Assembly (NCBI RefSeq): GCF_014596565.1
Contig: NZ_NOIN01000003.1
Coordinates: 558,001-622,000, forward strand
DNA length: 64,000 nt
Reading direction: 5' to 3'
Source of the DNA: Pseudomonas sp. PSB18
GTDB lineage: Bacteria > Pseudomonadota > Gammaproteobacteria > Pseudomonadales > Pseudomonadaceae
Program-made: the position numbers and the translations under genes
Notes under the pieces: model-generated
The model's input: only the letters and a program-made list of their open reading frames with translations
Databases searched by the model: none
What the model was told of the DNA's origin: nothing
In this document: piece after piece, positions 16,975-25,858 of the stretch
How positions within the stretch are numbered: position 1 is the first letter of the stretch
How the letters are laid out: each line of letters starts with the position of its first letter

Positions 16975-19188
16975 TCACTTGCCGCGATTGAGTTGACGCA
17001 GATTGCCGAGCACGGACTCCAGCGCCCGGTCGAACAGCAGGGTGTCGTCCAACAGGCGCGCGGCCCCCCGACGAAACTCCAGGGCCAGGCTGGTGCGGCT
17101 GTGCTCTTGTACCTTGAGGCCGGTACGGTTGACGAAAATATACTTACCGGTGCTCTGGATGATCGCCGCCAGCTTGCAACGCAGGCTGTTGTCCTCATCC
17201 TCCTGGAACTCGACCCAACTGCCCAACTTCAATTGATCGACCTGAAGCAGGCCCACGTCATCGGCCGGCAAGCGCACCGTCGCATTGTCTGCCGGCACTT
17301 TGTACGCCGGACGCAGGACAATCTTCTCCCGCACCTCGATCATCACCGGCGCATCCGCCGACTGGACCTGATCCGTGGCCTGGCCCATACGCTGCAAAGC
17401 CTGCACATGCAGGACTTCCAGCTCACTGAAGAATTCGCTGGTGGCGAACGGATCGAATGCCGAACGGCTCAACCCTTCACGCAAGGCCTTGAGCAGCTCC
17501 GGCACCATGGCCAGCAAGCGCAGGCCGGCATCCGACTCATCGTGATACTGGACGCTCCAGATCAGTTGCTCCAGGGTCAGGACATCGGCCTGCCATTCGG
17601 CGGAGTGCTCGCCATGCTTGAAGCCGGTCAGCAGCAGCACCTGGCTCCAGGCCTGCTGCACGAACTCCACCACGGCCTGGGGCAACACCTTGCCGAGCAT
17701 GACCTGATTCAGCGCGCCTTCGACTCGCTGACGTGCCAATTCAGCCTTGGCCCGCCCTTCCTCGGCATCTCGGATACGCTGTTCGAGCAGTTCGCTGCGG
17801 CGCCGCTCATCGCTGGTAAAGGCGAGAAACTCGGCCAGTACTTCAGAGAAAATCGCCGGGTCATCAACGAAGTCGTTCAACAGGCGTTGCACCACCTGTT
17901 CGATGCGCTGGTAAAGGCTATCGCGCTGATGATCGTCGCAATCGCCCCAGCCCATGGCTGCGGCGGCAATTTCGTTAAGCAGCCGGCGGGCGGGATGATT
18001 GCCGCGACTGAAGAAACTCTTGTCCTGCACCGCGACCTTGAGCATCGGGATTTGCAGGCGGCCGATCAATGCCTTGAGGGTGTCCGGCAGGTTGTGGTCG
18101 TCGAGGATGAACTCGAACATCATTGCGATCAGATTGATCACGTCCTCGTCGGCGCCTTCGACCACCCGCGACTTGCCGCTCTTGACGCTGACCCGGGTGA
18201 GCAGTTGTTCGAGCTGGCTGCGCAGATCGAACTCGTCCTGAAGCGTGGGTGCCGGCACGTATTGCTGCAAATGCGAGAGCAGGCGCAACAGGTCACGGGT
18301 CGAGATCGGCTGCGCCGGTGCGCTGGGCTCCAGGGTCGGCGCCACGCTGCCTCGTACCTGCATCACCAGTTTCTGCAAGGCGCAGAACACTTCCTGCACG
18401 CTGTCATCGACCTCGGCGGCCCGGGGCCTGACGGCACGCTCTGGCGTGGAGCGCGGAGCATCGTCGACACGATCCGTCGCACGCCGGGACGGCGAAATCT
18501 TGAGATCCGACAAGATACCCGTGGCCGCCAGCAACTGGTTGGCCTCGGCATAGAACTGGTCGCACTCGCTGAGCACATACCGCTCGAACAGCTTGAGCAG
18601 GATCAGCTTGACCTTGATCTCCACCCCCAGGTTGCGCCCGGCCTGCAGAAAGGTTTCGCACAACAGCGCCGGGCTCAGGGGGTTCTGTGAATTCGTCATC
18701 GGTCGGGCCAGCAGCACGCTGAGCCGAGCCGTCAATTGATCGAGGGAAACCCCATCACGACTGATCACCCGGGTGACCATGGCTTCTACTGCCAGATGGC
18801 GCTCCAGATCGTCATGGGTCGAATGGACCGGGGCAGCAGGAGCGATGGCGGTGTTCAAGGAGGCGTGAGTCAGGTCGTACTGGGCGAGGCTGACGAACGC
18901 CTCGAAGAACTGCTCGATGAATTCGCGTTCGATACTTTTGCGTTTCAGGCGCAGGTCCCGCATGGCTTCGAAGAACAGATTCTGTTCGACATCATTGCGC
19001 GCCCGGTCCGCCATCTCGAACAAGGTATCGTCGGCGTTATCGAACAGCCTCTGCAAACCGAGGCGCAGCTGTTGCGCCGCCTTGTCGCGAACCTGGAGCA
19101 GAATCACAGGCAAACGGGCGAGTGGCGAGCGATTCGCCTGATCGGTAGGCACCTTATGCAAAGGCACTACATTCCCGTCGTTATGCAT
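16975..19188 (-). CDS. DUF1631 family protein
   Basis: This 737-residue cytoplasmic protein has no signal peptide or membrane helix. It is largely alpha-helical and acidic. A segment near residues 240-265 (ISPSRRATDRVDDAPRS) is low-complexity and probably a linker. The last 120 residues (LGSWVEFQEDEDNSLRCKLAAI, then GKYIFVNRTGLKV) look beta-rich and resemble PilZ-like folds, which is inference only. The position between nadC and ampD matches what I recall of PA4523. No function is established for the family. The conserved link with ampDE is the only context clue. Confidence 0.8.
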   Translation of the reverse strand: MHNDGNVVPLHKVPTDQANRSPLARLPVILLQVRDKAAQQLRLGLQRLFDNADDTLFEMADRARNDVEQNLFFEAMRDLRLKRKSIEREFIEQFFEAFVSLAQYDLTHASLNTAIAPAAPVHSTHDDLERHLAVEAMVTRVISRDGVSLDQLTARLSVLLARPMTNSQNPLSPALLCETFLQAGRNLGVEIKVKLILLKLFERYVLSECDQFYAEANQLLAATGILSDLKISPSRRATDRVDDAPRSTPERAVRPRAAEVDDSVQEVFCALQKLVMQVRGSVAPTLEPSAPAQPISTRDLLRLLSHLQQYVPAPTLQDEFDLRSQLEQLLTRVSVKSGKSRVVEGADEDVINLIAMMFEFILDDHNLPDTLKALIGRLQIPMLKVAVQDKSFFSRGNHPARRLLNEIAAAAMGWGDCDDHQRDSLYQRIEQVVQRLLNDFVDDPAIFSEVLAEFLAFTSDERRRSELLEQRIRDAEEGRAKAELARQRVEGALNQVMLGKVLPQAVVEFVQQAWSQVLLLTGFKHGEHSAEWQADVLTLEQLIWSVQYHDESDAGLRLLAMVPELLKALREGLSRSAFDPFATSEFFSELEVLHVQALQRMGQATDQVQSADAPVMIEVREKIVLRPAYKVPADNATVRLPADDVGLLQVDQLKLGSWVEFQEDEDNSLRCKLAAIIQSTGKYIFVNRTGLKVQEHSRTSLALEFRRGAARLLDDTLLFDRALESVLGNLRQLNRGK

Positions 19189-19385
19189 CCTGGACTCCTG
19201 AAACGGTGTTCTTCGGCGGTAACGTCAAAGCCATGACGTCAATCGAAAGGCGGATTATCTGGTAAAAGAACCCCGTCGCACCAGAGGACTCTGTGACCCA
19301 GCCTGAAATACATCGCAATAAGTGACCGGGAAATCGGCGAAACGTTGCGAGGAGCCGACCAAATGCAGGTCCTGGTGAACAATGT

Positions 19386-19413
19386 TTGTGCAACAGGACA
19401 CTGGCCCTATAAT
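19386..19413 (+). promoter_or_regulatory. Promoter of nadC
   Basis: TTGTGC, 16 bases, then a perfect TATAAT at 19408-19413. Transcription would start near 19420, giving a leader of about 20 bases before the nadC ATG. Confidence 0.7.
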
Positions 19414-19440
19414 CGGCCCACTTTGCCTGTGGAGCCCGTT

Positions 19441-20289
19441 ATGCCGAACCTACGTCTCGCCGACCTGACCGCCGAAATCGAAGCCAACGTGCGCCGCGCC
19501 TTGCTCGAAGACATCGGCAGCGGCGACATCACCGCACAGCTGATCCCCGCCGAACGCCTGGCCAAGGCCACCATCATTACCCGCGAAGCCGCGATCATCA
19601 GCGGCACGGCCTGGGTTGACGCCGTGTTCCGGCAACTGGACCCGCGTGTCGCGGTGCACTGGCAAGTGCGCGACGGCGACCGGGCGAACCCCGACCAGGC
19701 GCTGTTCCACCTCGAAGGGCCGGCCCGCTCACTGCTGACCGGCGAGCGCAGCGCGCTGAACTTCCTGCAGATGCTCTCGGGTGTCGCCACCCGGGCCCGC
19801 TACCTGGCCGACTTCGTCGCCGACACCCAGGTCAAGCTGCTGGACACCCGCAAGACCCTGCCCGGCTTGCGCCTGGCGCAGAAGTACGCCGTCACCTGCG
19901 GTGGCTGCCATAACCACCGCATCGGTCTGTACGATGCCTTCCTGATCAAGGAAAACCACATCGCTGCCTGCGGTGGGATCGCCCAGGCAATCGCGGCTGC
20001 CCACAAGATCGCACCGGGCAAACCGGTGGAAGTCGAAGTGGAAAGCCTGACGGAATTGAAAGAAGCCCTGGCGGCCAATGCCGATATCATCATGCTCGAC
20101 GAACTGAGCCTGGACGATATGCGTGAAGCCGTGCGCCTGAACGGCGGCAAGGCGAAGCTGGAGGCCAGCGGCGGGATCAACGAAAGCACCTTGCGGCCGA
20201 TTGCCGAGACCGGGGTGGACTACATCTCGATCGGGGCGATGACCAAGGATGTGAAGGCAGTGGATCTGTCGATGCGCTTGAGTCTCTGA
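19441..20289 (+). CDS. nadC: Nicotinate-nucleotide diphosphorylase (carboxylating)
   Basis: This 282-residue cytoplasmic enzyme converts quinolinate and PRPP to nicotinate mononucleotide, CO2 and pyrophosphate in NAD synthesis. Visible motifs are [47 protein letters not shown] (quinolinate and PRPP binding), DEL and ASGGI near the C terminus. ATG 19441 was chosen over an upstream in-frame start because it follows GGAG and the TATAAT box lies upstream of it. The length is normal. Confidence 0.97.
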   Translation: MPNLRLADLTAEIEANVRRALLEDIGSGDITAQLIPAERLAKATIITREAAIISGTAWVDAVFRQLDPRVAVHWQVRDGDRANPDQALFHLEGPARSLLTGERSALNFLQMLSGVATRARYLADFVADTQVKLLDTRKTLPGLRLAQKYAVTCGGCHNHRIGLYDAFLIKENHIAACGGIAQAIAAAHKIAPGKPVEVEVESLTELKEALAANADIIMLDELSLDDMREAVRLNGGKAKLEASGGINESTLRPIAETGVDYISIGAMTKDVKAVDLSMRLSL

Positions 20290-20293
20290 GCAT

Positions 20294-20327
20294 AAAAAAA
20301 CGCCAGCCCTGAGGCTGGCGTTTTTTT
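20294..20327. terminator. Bidirectional terminator between nadC and the DUF6388 gene
   Basis: Perfect stem with A7 on one side and T7 on the other (CGCCAGCC-CTGA-GGCTGGCG). It can end both convergent transcripts. The last base touches the stop codon of the opposing gene. Confidence 0.9.
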
Positions 20328-20632
20328 CAGACCACCAGATTATTCATCTCGCAGTACTCATCCCAATCCACTCCCAGCACCTCGGCAGCCTCCTTGTGCA
20401 AGGCAAGACGCTGCGCCTCGAACTCCTCAGGCGTGCTGGTGTACTTGAGCGTCAGCTCCCAAGGCTGCAAGCCCTGGGCTTCGGCCTCGTCTTCGAAAGC
20501 CCACTGGATCTGGTCCTTCTGCTCGTCGGTGCTCAGGTTCCTGATTTCTTCCAGTAACTGAGGCGTGTCCAGGGCGTATTTGCGCAGCGCTTCTTCGTGT
20601 CTGGCTTCTTGGGTCAGTTCTTTAGCCGTCAT
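20327..20632 (-). CDS. DUF6388-like small acidic protein
   Basis: This 101-residue soluble protein is strongly acidic (EEIRNLSTDEQKDQIQWAFEDEAEAQ) and probably all-helical. I recall close relatives across Pseudomonas under the label DUF6388, with no known function. ATG 20632 begins the conserved MTAKELTQEARHEEALRKY; an in-frame extension upstream to 20764 looks non-coding. There is no signal peptide. It is convergent with nadC and shares its terminator. Confidence 0.75.
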   Translation of the reverse strand: MTAKELTQEARHEEALRKYALDTPQLLEEIRNLSTDEQKDQIQWAFEDEAEAQGLQPWELTLKYTSTPEEFEAQRLALHKEAAEVLGVDWDEYCEMNNLVV

Positions 20633-20930
20633 GTCGTTCTCGCTGATCGAAGGAATGGAAGATGGGACTGGATCATCAAGGATCTCTCTGACACAGAACC
20701 GCTGGCAGCGCGGTTTTCCTGGTCCTTGGAACCATTCGTGGATCATTTGAAAACTGCTGGGCAATGCTCATGCAGGCAACGAATATAGGACGTTTTGCCG
20801 ATGATTTACATGGCTCTTTACATCTGCCGCACAAAAACCTCATGCCCTGGTACGGAAGAGGCCAAGGAACATCTGTCGGAATCCCAAGTCATAGCGATGT
20901 GCCATATCGGCACTTCATAAGGATTCTGTG
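20633..20930. other. Divergent intergenic region, no gene seen
   Basis: About 300 bases separate two divergently transcribed genes of unknown function. The base composition is less GC-rich than its surroundings, as expected for promoters, but I cannot place a convincing -35/-10 pair, RNA or repeat here. Confidence 0.5.
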
Positions 20931-21476
20931 ATGCGCAGCTTTCCAACGTTAACGTCTATTCGACTGGTTACCGCAACCCTGCTACTCGGCAGCCTGGCAT
21001 TGACCGGCGCCGCGCAAGCGGCAGTTGAGATCTCGTCCAATTTTCCAGAGCCATCCGATGAGATCTCGGCCCTTCGCAGCTCATTTGGCAACGACGTCTT
21101 CTACAAAACCGGTATCAGCATCGATAACTTGAAGGACATGCAGCAAGCCGCCAAGGCCAACGCCATCGAACTGGAAACCCAGAAGCGCACCCTCGCCGAG
21201 CAGGCCCGCCAGATCGAAGAGCTCAAACGCAACAGCGGTTCCAGTTCCAACTCCAGCGGCCGGGAAATTGAAGAGCTCAAACGCACGGTCAAGGAACAGG
21301 AGCGCGACCTGAACGACCTTGGCAAGCAAGTGGAAGAGCTCAAGCGTAATAGCGGCTCCAGCTCGAGTTCGAACAACAGCGAAATATCGACACTGAAAGG
21401 AAAGATCAACGATCAGGACCGCGAGATGGATCAGCTCAAGCGTACCGTCGAGGAATTGAGCAGGAAGGTGAAATAA
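20931..21476 (+). CDS. Secreted coiled-coil protein with duplicated Ser/Gly-interrupted module
   Basis: I do not recognise a named family. The 181-residue product has a clear signal peptide (LVTATLLLGSLALTGAAQA, cleavage near residue 33) and so is probably periplasmic. After a short N-terminal segment, the rest is a heptad-rich coiled coil. It contains two copies of EELKRNSGSSS (near residues 98 and 139), each followed by a Ser/Asn-rich patch and then more heptads. The start could be GTG 20928 or ATG 20931; I prefer ATG because AAGGA lies seven bases upstream. No neighbouring gene explains it. It may be a periplasmic spacer or structural protein, which is inference only. Confidence 0.8.
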   Translation: MRSFPTLTSIRLVTATLLLGSLALTGAAQAAVEISSNFPEPSDEISALRSSFGNDVFYKTGISIDNLKDMQQAAKANAIELETQKRTLAEQARQIEELKRNSGSSSNSSGREIEELKRTVKEQERDLNDLGKQVEELKRNSGSSSSSNNSEISTLKGKINDQDREMDQLKRTVEELSRKVK

Positions 21477-21491
21477 GGAGAGAGGAGATCT

Positions 21492-21564
21492 TGCCCGAGA
21501 CAGGAATCGAACCTGCGACCTTCGCGTTACGAGTGCGCTGCTCTACCGACTGAGCTACACGGGC
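21492..21564 (-). tRNA. tRNA-Thr (anticodon CGT)
   Basis: A 73-base cloverleaf: acceptor GCCCGTG with CTCGGGC, anticodon loop CTCGTAA giving CGU, T arm GGTTCGATTCC, discriminator A. CCA is not encoded. It closely resembles E. coli thrW. Confidence 0.95.
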
Positions 21565-21572
21565 GGTGAGCT

Positions 21573-21601
21573 AACCTAGCATCCAGCCCGTGACCAGGCA
21601 A
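21573..21601 (-). promoter_or_regulatory. Possible promoter of tRNA-Thr
   Basis: On the minus strand TTGCCT, 17 bases, then TAGGTT, eight bases before the tRNA. The -10 is weak, but the spacing and position are right. Confidence 0.45.
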
Positions 21602-21627
21602 CCTGTGCCACAAGGATTTTCCCCACA

Positions 21628-21664
21628 CAGCAAAACGCCCCGAACCAGTCGGGGCGTTTTGCTG
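21628..21664 (-). terminator. Terminator of pnp
   Basis: A 16-base perfect stem (CAGCAAAACGCCCCGA and its inverse) around a five-base loop, ending in TTTTG. It lies 24 bases after the pnp stop. Confidence 0.85.
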
Positions 21665-21688
21665 TTCAGCAGTCAGGCGAAGGGGTGA

Positions 21689-23794
21689 TTAAACGCCCGA
21701 AGCCTTGGCCGCCGCCACGTCCTTGATGGACAGCTTGATACGGCCGCGGTTGTCCACGTCCAGTACCAGCACTTCCACTTCCTGGCCTTCTTTCAGGATG
21801 TCGGTCACTTTCTCGACGCGAGCATCGCTCAGCATGGAGATGTGAACCAGACCGTCCTTGCCTGGCAGGATGTTGACGAAGGCGCCGAAGTCGACGATGC
21901 GCTCGACCTTGCCGACGTAGATCTTGCCGATCTCGGCTTCGGCGGTGATGCCCAGGACGCGCTGACGTGCTGCCTCTGCCGCTTCCTTGGTTTCGCCGAA
22001 GATCTTGATCGAACCGTCGTCTTCGATGTCGATCGAAGCCTTGGTTTCTTCGCAGATCGCACGGATGGTCGCGCCGCCTTTACCGATGACATCACGGATC
22101 TTGTCGGTGTCGATCTTCATCGCGATCATGGTCGGAGCGTTTTCCGACAGCTCGGTACGGGACTGACCGATCACCTGGTTCATCTGGCTGAGGATGTTCA
22201 GGCGCGCTTCCAGGGCTTGGCCCAGGGCGATTTCCATGATCTCTTCGGTGATGCCCTTGATCTTGATGTCCATCTGCAGTGCGGTCACGCCTTTGGCGGT
22301 ACCAGCCACTTTGAAGTCCATGTCGCCCAGGTGGTCTTCGTCACCCAGGATGTCGGTCAGGACAGCGAACTTCTCGCCTTCCTTCACCAGGCCCATGGCG
22401 ATACCGGCAACCGGTGCCTTCATCGGCACACCGGCGTCCATCAAGGCCAGGGAAGCGCCGCAGACCGAAGCCATGGAGCTCGAACCGTTGGATTCGGTGA
22501 TTTCCGATACCACGCGGATGGTGTACGGAAACACGTCGGCGTCCGGCAGCATGGCCTGGACCGAACGACGGGCCAGACGGCCGTGACCGATTTCGCGGCG
22601 ACCGGCGCCACCCATGCGACCGCACTCACCCACCGAGAACGGAGGGAAGTTGTAGTGCAGCATGAACGGGTCTTTCTTTTCGCCTTCCAGGGTGTCCAGC
22701 AGTTGCGCGTCACGGGCGGTGCCCAGTGTTGCAACGACCAGGGCCTGGGTTTCGCCACGGGTGAACAGGGCCGAACCGTGGGTCTTCGGCAGAACGCCGA
22801 CTTCGATGTTCAGCGGACGTACAGTGCGGGTGTCGCGACCGTCGATACGTGGCTTGCCGTTGACGATATTCTCGCGAACGGTACGGTATTCGATTTCACC
22901 GAAAGCGGCCTTGACGTCGGCAGCCGATGGCTGGCCTTCTTCGCCGGACAGCTTGGCAACGACCTGGTCCTTCAACTCGCCCAGACGCGCGTAGCGGTCG
23001 GCCTTGACGGTGATGGTGTAGGCCTGGGAGATCGCTTCGCCGAACTCGGCACGGATCGCGCCCAGCAGCTCGGTGGCTTCGGCTTGCGGAGCCCAGGTCC
23101 AGGTTGGCTTGGCGGCTTCGGCGGCCAGTTCCTTGACGGCGTTGATCACCACCTGGAACTCGTCATGGGCGAACAGTACGGCGCCCAGCATCTGGTCTTC
23201 GGTCAGCTCTTTGGCTTCGGACTCAACCATCAGCACGGCTTCGGAAGTACCGGCAACGACCATGTCCAGGCTCGAGGCCTTCAGTTGCTCGTAGGTCGGG
23301 TTCAGCAGGTAGCCGGTGCTTTCGTGGAACGCAACGCGGGCAGCGCCGATCGGGCCATCGAAAGGAATGCCGGAGATGGCCAGCGCGGCCGAGGTACCGA
23401 TCATCGCAGCGATGTCCGGATCGGTTTTCTTGCTGGTGGAGACAACGGTGCAGACAACCTGCACTTCGTTCATGAAGCCTTCTGGGAACAGCGGACGGAT
23501 CGGACGGTCGATCAGTCGGGAAGTCAGGGTTTCTTTCTCGGAAGGACGGCCTTCGCGCTTGAAGAAACCGCCAGGGATCTTACCGGCAGCGTAAGTCTTT
23601 TCCTGGTAGTGAACAGACAGAGGGAAGAAGCCCTTGCCTGGATCGGCTTGCTTGGCACCGACAACGGTCACCAATACGCTGACGTCGTCGTCAACGGTGA
23701 CCAGCACTGCGCCGGAGGCCTGACGGGCGATACGGCCAGTCTCGAGGGTAACGGTCGACTGACCGAACTGGAATTTTTTGATTACCGGGTTCAC
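21689..23794 (-). CDS. pnp: Polynucleotide phosphorylase
   Basis: This 701-residue trimeric 3'-to-5' exoribonuclease uses phosphate to degrade RNA and is a core part of the RNA degradosome. Two RNase PH domains (about 1-210 and 310-540) flank a helical domain. A KH domain follows ([12 protein letters not shown] near 565) and then an S1 domain ([20 protein letters not shown] near 620). The start is GTG 23794 behind AGGTAGGA. It is transcribed after rpsO, as in E. coli, where pnp is autoregulated through RNase III cutting of its leader. Confidence 0.98.
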   Translation of the reverse strand: MNPVIKKFQFGQSTVTLETGRIARQASGAVLVTVDDDVSVLVTVVGAKQADPGKGFFPLSVHYQEKTYAAGKIPGGFFKREGRPSEKETLTSRLIDRPIRPLFPEGFMNEVQVVCTVVSTSKKTDPDIAAMIGTSAALAISGIPFDGPIGAARVAFHESTGYLLNPTYEQLKASSLDMVVAGTSEAVLMVESEAKELTEDQMLGAVLFAHDEFQVVINAVKELAAEAAKPTWTWAPQAEATELLGAIRAEFGEAISQAYTITVKADRYARLGELKDQVVAKLSGEEGQPSAADVKAAFGEIEYRTVRENIVNGKPRIDGRDTRTVRPLNIEVGVLPKTHGSALFTRGETQALVVATLGTARDAQLLDTLEGEKKDPFMLHYNFPPFSVGECGRMGGAGRREIGHGRLARRSVQAMLPDADVFPYTIRVVSEITESNGSSSMASVCGASLALMDAGVPMKAPVAGIAMGLVKEGEKFAVLTDILGDEDHLGDMDFKVAGTAKGVTALQMDIKIKGITEEIMEIALGQALEARLNILSQMNQVIGQSRTELSENAPTMIAMKIDTDKIRDVIGKGGATIRAICEETKASIDIEDDGSIKIFGETKEAAEAARQRVLGITAEAEIGKIYVGKVERIVDFGAFVNILPGKDGLVHISMLSDARVEKVTDILKEGQEVEVLVLDVDNRGRIKLSIKDVAAAKASGV

Positions 23795-23894
23795 GGTGTC
23801 CTACCTTCTTTGTGGCTCTTGGGGGAACTTGTCTTCTTGCGAAATTCTTGGGCAGTGCGGGGAATCGGCCCAACGACTGTCCAGATAAAACTTG

Positions 23895-23936
23895 AGGCTG
23901 GGAGCCTGCCGGTTGCCGACGCAAAGCGCAGGCAAC
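23895..23936 (-). other. Hairpins in the rpsO-pnp spacer
   Basis: Two small stems: AGGCT-GGG-AGCCT (23895-23907) and GTTGCC with GGCAAC (23912-23936). They lie in the 176-base pnp leader, where E. coli has its RNase III site. Whether they serve that role here is inference. Confidence 0.35.
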
Positions 23937-23970
23937 TGACAGACCACCAACCTCATAGCGCAATCGCTTA

Positions 23971-24240
23971 TTAGCGACGCAGACCCAGGCGGCCGATCAA
24001 GGCGCTGTAACGACTTACGTCCTTACCCTTCAGGTAATCCAGCAGCTTGCGACGCTGGTTTACCATGCGGATCAGACCACGACGGGAGTGGTGGTCTTTA
24101 CCGTTGGCCTTGAAGTGACCTTGCAGTTTGTTGATGTTGGCGGTCAGCAGTGCAACTTGCACTTCTGGCGAACCAGTATCACCAACAGCTTGCTGGTAGT
24201 CGGTCACGATCTGAGCTTTTTCTTCAACGCTGAGTGCCAT
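23971..24240 (-). CDS. rpsO: 30S ribosomal protein S15
   Basis: This 89-residue protein binds 16S rRNA early in small-subunit assembly. The full family length is present, with [20 protein letters not shown], the [21 protein letters not shown] helix pair and the C-terminal [13 protein letters not shown] clear AGAGGA lies before ATG. In E. coli S15 represses its own translation by binding its leader; a hairpin is visible here in the corresponding place (24259-24284). Confidence 0.98.
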   Translation of the reverse strand: MALSVEEKAQIVTDYQQAVGDTGSPEVQVALLTANINKLQGHFKANGKDHHSRRGLIRMVNQRRKLLDYLKGKDVSRYSALIGRLGLRR

Positions 24241-24258
24241 GTGGCTTTCCTCTTGTGA

Positions 24259-24284
24259 GGTACCGTTTCCGGGGAAACCGTACC
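24259..24284 (-). promoter_or_regulatory. Hairpin in the rpsO leader, candidate S15 autoregulatory site
   Basis: On the minus strand GGTACGGTTTCC pairs with GGAAACGGTACC across a two-base loop, with one G-G mismatch. The stem ends 18 bases before the rpsO ATG, next to the ribosome binding site. No T run follows, so it is not a terminator. Confidence 0.5.
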
Positions 24285-24382
24285 AACAGGCCAGGGACAG
24301 ATCCCTGTATCTATAAATGAGTAGTGACCGTGCCTGTTAACAGCCACACTCGCCCGCCTGCTGTTACACAAGCGGGTTCCGG

Positions 24383-25300
24383 TCATTCCGACCGAATCAG
24401 TCGACGCGGCGCAATGCGCCCGTCTTCGCTCACTTCACCGATACCGATGAAGCGACCGTTGTGATCCTGTACCCGGACCATGCCGAATTTCGGCGCATCC
24501 GGGGCACGCACCGGCTGGCCATTGAGCCAGTAGAATGCGCTGTGTTCCGAGAACTGCAACAGCGGCCAGTCCAGCAGTCCACTGTCCGATGGCATCAGGA
24601 AGCGGTCGACCGCTTCGTTGCCGCCTTCGGCATGTACCGCTTCGAGCTCTTCCAGCGTAACCGTCTGGGCCAGCGTGAAGGGTCCGGCCTGGGTCCGGCG
24701 CAACTCCGCCACGTACGCACCACAGCCGAGCTGCTCACCAATATCCTCCACCAGGGTCCGGATATAAGTACCTTTGCTGCAATCCACGGCTAGCCGTGCA
24801 GTATTACCGTCAAAGGCCAGCAATTCCAAGCGCGCAATAGTAACAGAACGCGGTTCACGCTCCACTACTTCGCCTGCACGGGCCAATTTGTACAAAGGTT
24901 GCCCATCACGCTTCAGGGCGGAGTACATCGGCGGTATCTGACTGATTTGCCCGCGAAATCCGGGCAACACCGCTTCGATATCAGCCTGACCAACGGTCAC
25001 CGGGCGCTCGCGCAAAACCTCGCCTTCGGCATCCGCCGTGGTGGTGGTCTTACCCAACTGCGCCAGGGTTTCATAACCCTTGTCGGAGTCGAGCAGATAT
25101 TGGGAGAACTTGGTTGCCTCGCCGAAACACAGCGGCAGCACGCCGGTGGCCAGCGGATCGAGGCTGCCGGTGTGCCCGGCCTTCTCGGCATTGAGCAGCC
25201 AGCGCACCTTCTGCAAGGCGGCGTTGGAGGTGAACCCCAACGGCTTGTCGAGCAGGATGATACCGCTGACGTTACGACGGATACGTTTGACCTGAGCCAC
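24383..25300 (-). CDS. truB: tRNA pseudouridine-55 synthase
   Basis: This 305-residue enzyme makes the pseudouridine at position 55 of the T loop in tRNAs. [14 protein letters not shown] and [17 protein letters not shown] (catalytic Asp in GSLDPLA) are intact, as is the RNA-binding [14 protein letters not shown]. The C-terminal PUA-like part follows. The start is GTG 25298-25300, three bases after the rbfA stop, implying co-translation. The order infB-rbfA-truB-rpsO-pnp is as in E. coli. Confidence 0.97.
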   Translation of the reverse strand: MAQVKRIRRNVSGIILLDKPLGFTSNAALQKVRWLLNAEKAGHTGSLDPLATGVLPLCFGEATKFSQYLLDSDKGYETLAQLGKTTTTADAEGEVLRERPVTVGQADIEAVLPGFRGQISQIPPMYSALKRDGQPLYKLARAGEVVEREPRSVTIARLELLAFDGNTARLAVDCSKGTYIRTLVEDIGEQLGCGAYVAELRRTQAGPFTLAQTVTLEELEAVHAEGGNEAVDRFLMPSDSGLLDWPLLQFSEHSAFYWLNGQPVRAPDAPKFGMVRVQDHNGRFIGIGEVSEDGRIAPRRLIRSE

Positions 25301-25303
25301 CGG

Positions 25304-25699
25304 TTACTCCTTGGTGTCTTCGGGTTCAGCCGCGTGCTGACTGTCTTCAGCCACGGCGCGCTCGATCAACGCCGACAGATGCGCGCCCCGGGCAACGCTT
25401 TCGTCGTAGTGGAAATGCAACTGTGGAACACTGCGCAGCTTCATTTCACGGGCCAACTGCATGCGCAGGAAACCGGCGGCCGAGTTCAGCACCTTGATGC
25501 TCTGGGCGACATCATCGGCGCCGTCCTGCCCCATCACCGTGATGAAAATCTTTGCATGACCGACGTCACGGCTGACTTCCACAGCGGTAATGGTGACCAG
25601 GCCGACACGCGGGTCCTTGACTTCGCGGCGGATCAGCTGGGCCAGCTCGCGCTGCATCTGATCGCCGATTCGTTGGGTACGGCTATATTCTTTTGCCAT
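25304..25699 (-). CDS. rbfA: Ribosome-binding factor A
   Basis: This 131-residue cold-shock protein helps process the 5' end of 16S rRNA and mature the 30S subunit. It has the KH-like fold ([24 protein letters not shown], then [18 protein letters not shown]). A short acidic tail (AEPEDTKE) is typical. It lies 159 bases after infB, with a hairpin in the gap, and three bases before truB. Confidence 0.97.
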   Translation of the reverse strand: MAKEYSRTQRIGDQMQRELAQLIRREVKDPRVGLVTITAVEVSRDVGHAKIFITVMGQDGADDVAQSIKVLNSAAGFLRMQLAREMKLRSVPQLHFHYDESVARGAHLSALIERAVAEDSQHAAEPEDTKE

Positions 25700-25751
25700 G
25701 TCTTGCTACCTGTTACTGCCCCACGGCGAAACCCGTGAGGTCTGAAAGCGG

Positions 25752-25789
25752 CAAACGCCCGGCCTGACAAAAGCCAGACCGGGCGTTGC
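25752..25789 (-). other. Hairpin between infB and rbfA
   Basis: AACGCCCGG (25754-25762) pairs with CCGGGCGTT (25779-25787) around a 16-base loop. Few T residues follow, so full termination is unlikely. It may act as a partial terminator or processing site inside the operon. Confidence 0.5.
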
Positions 25790-25858
25790 GTTTAGAGTCC
25801 GCCAGCGAAGCAGCGCATGTTCATGCGGCTACCCGATGTGGCTCTTGAAGTGCGCGAG

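Noticed and set aside
20928-20930. GTG 20928 as the start of the coiled-coil gene
   Set aside because: ATG directly follows and has better spacing (seven bases) from AAGGA.
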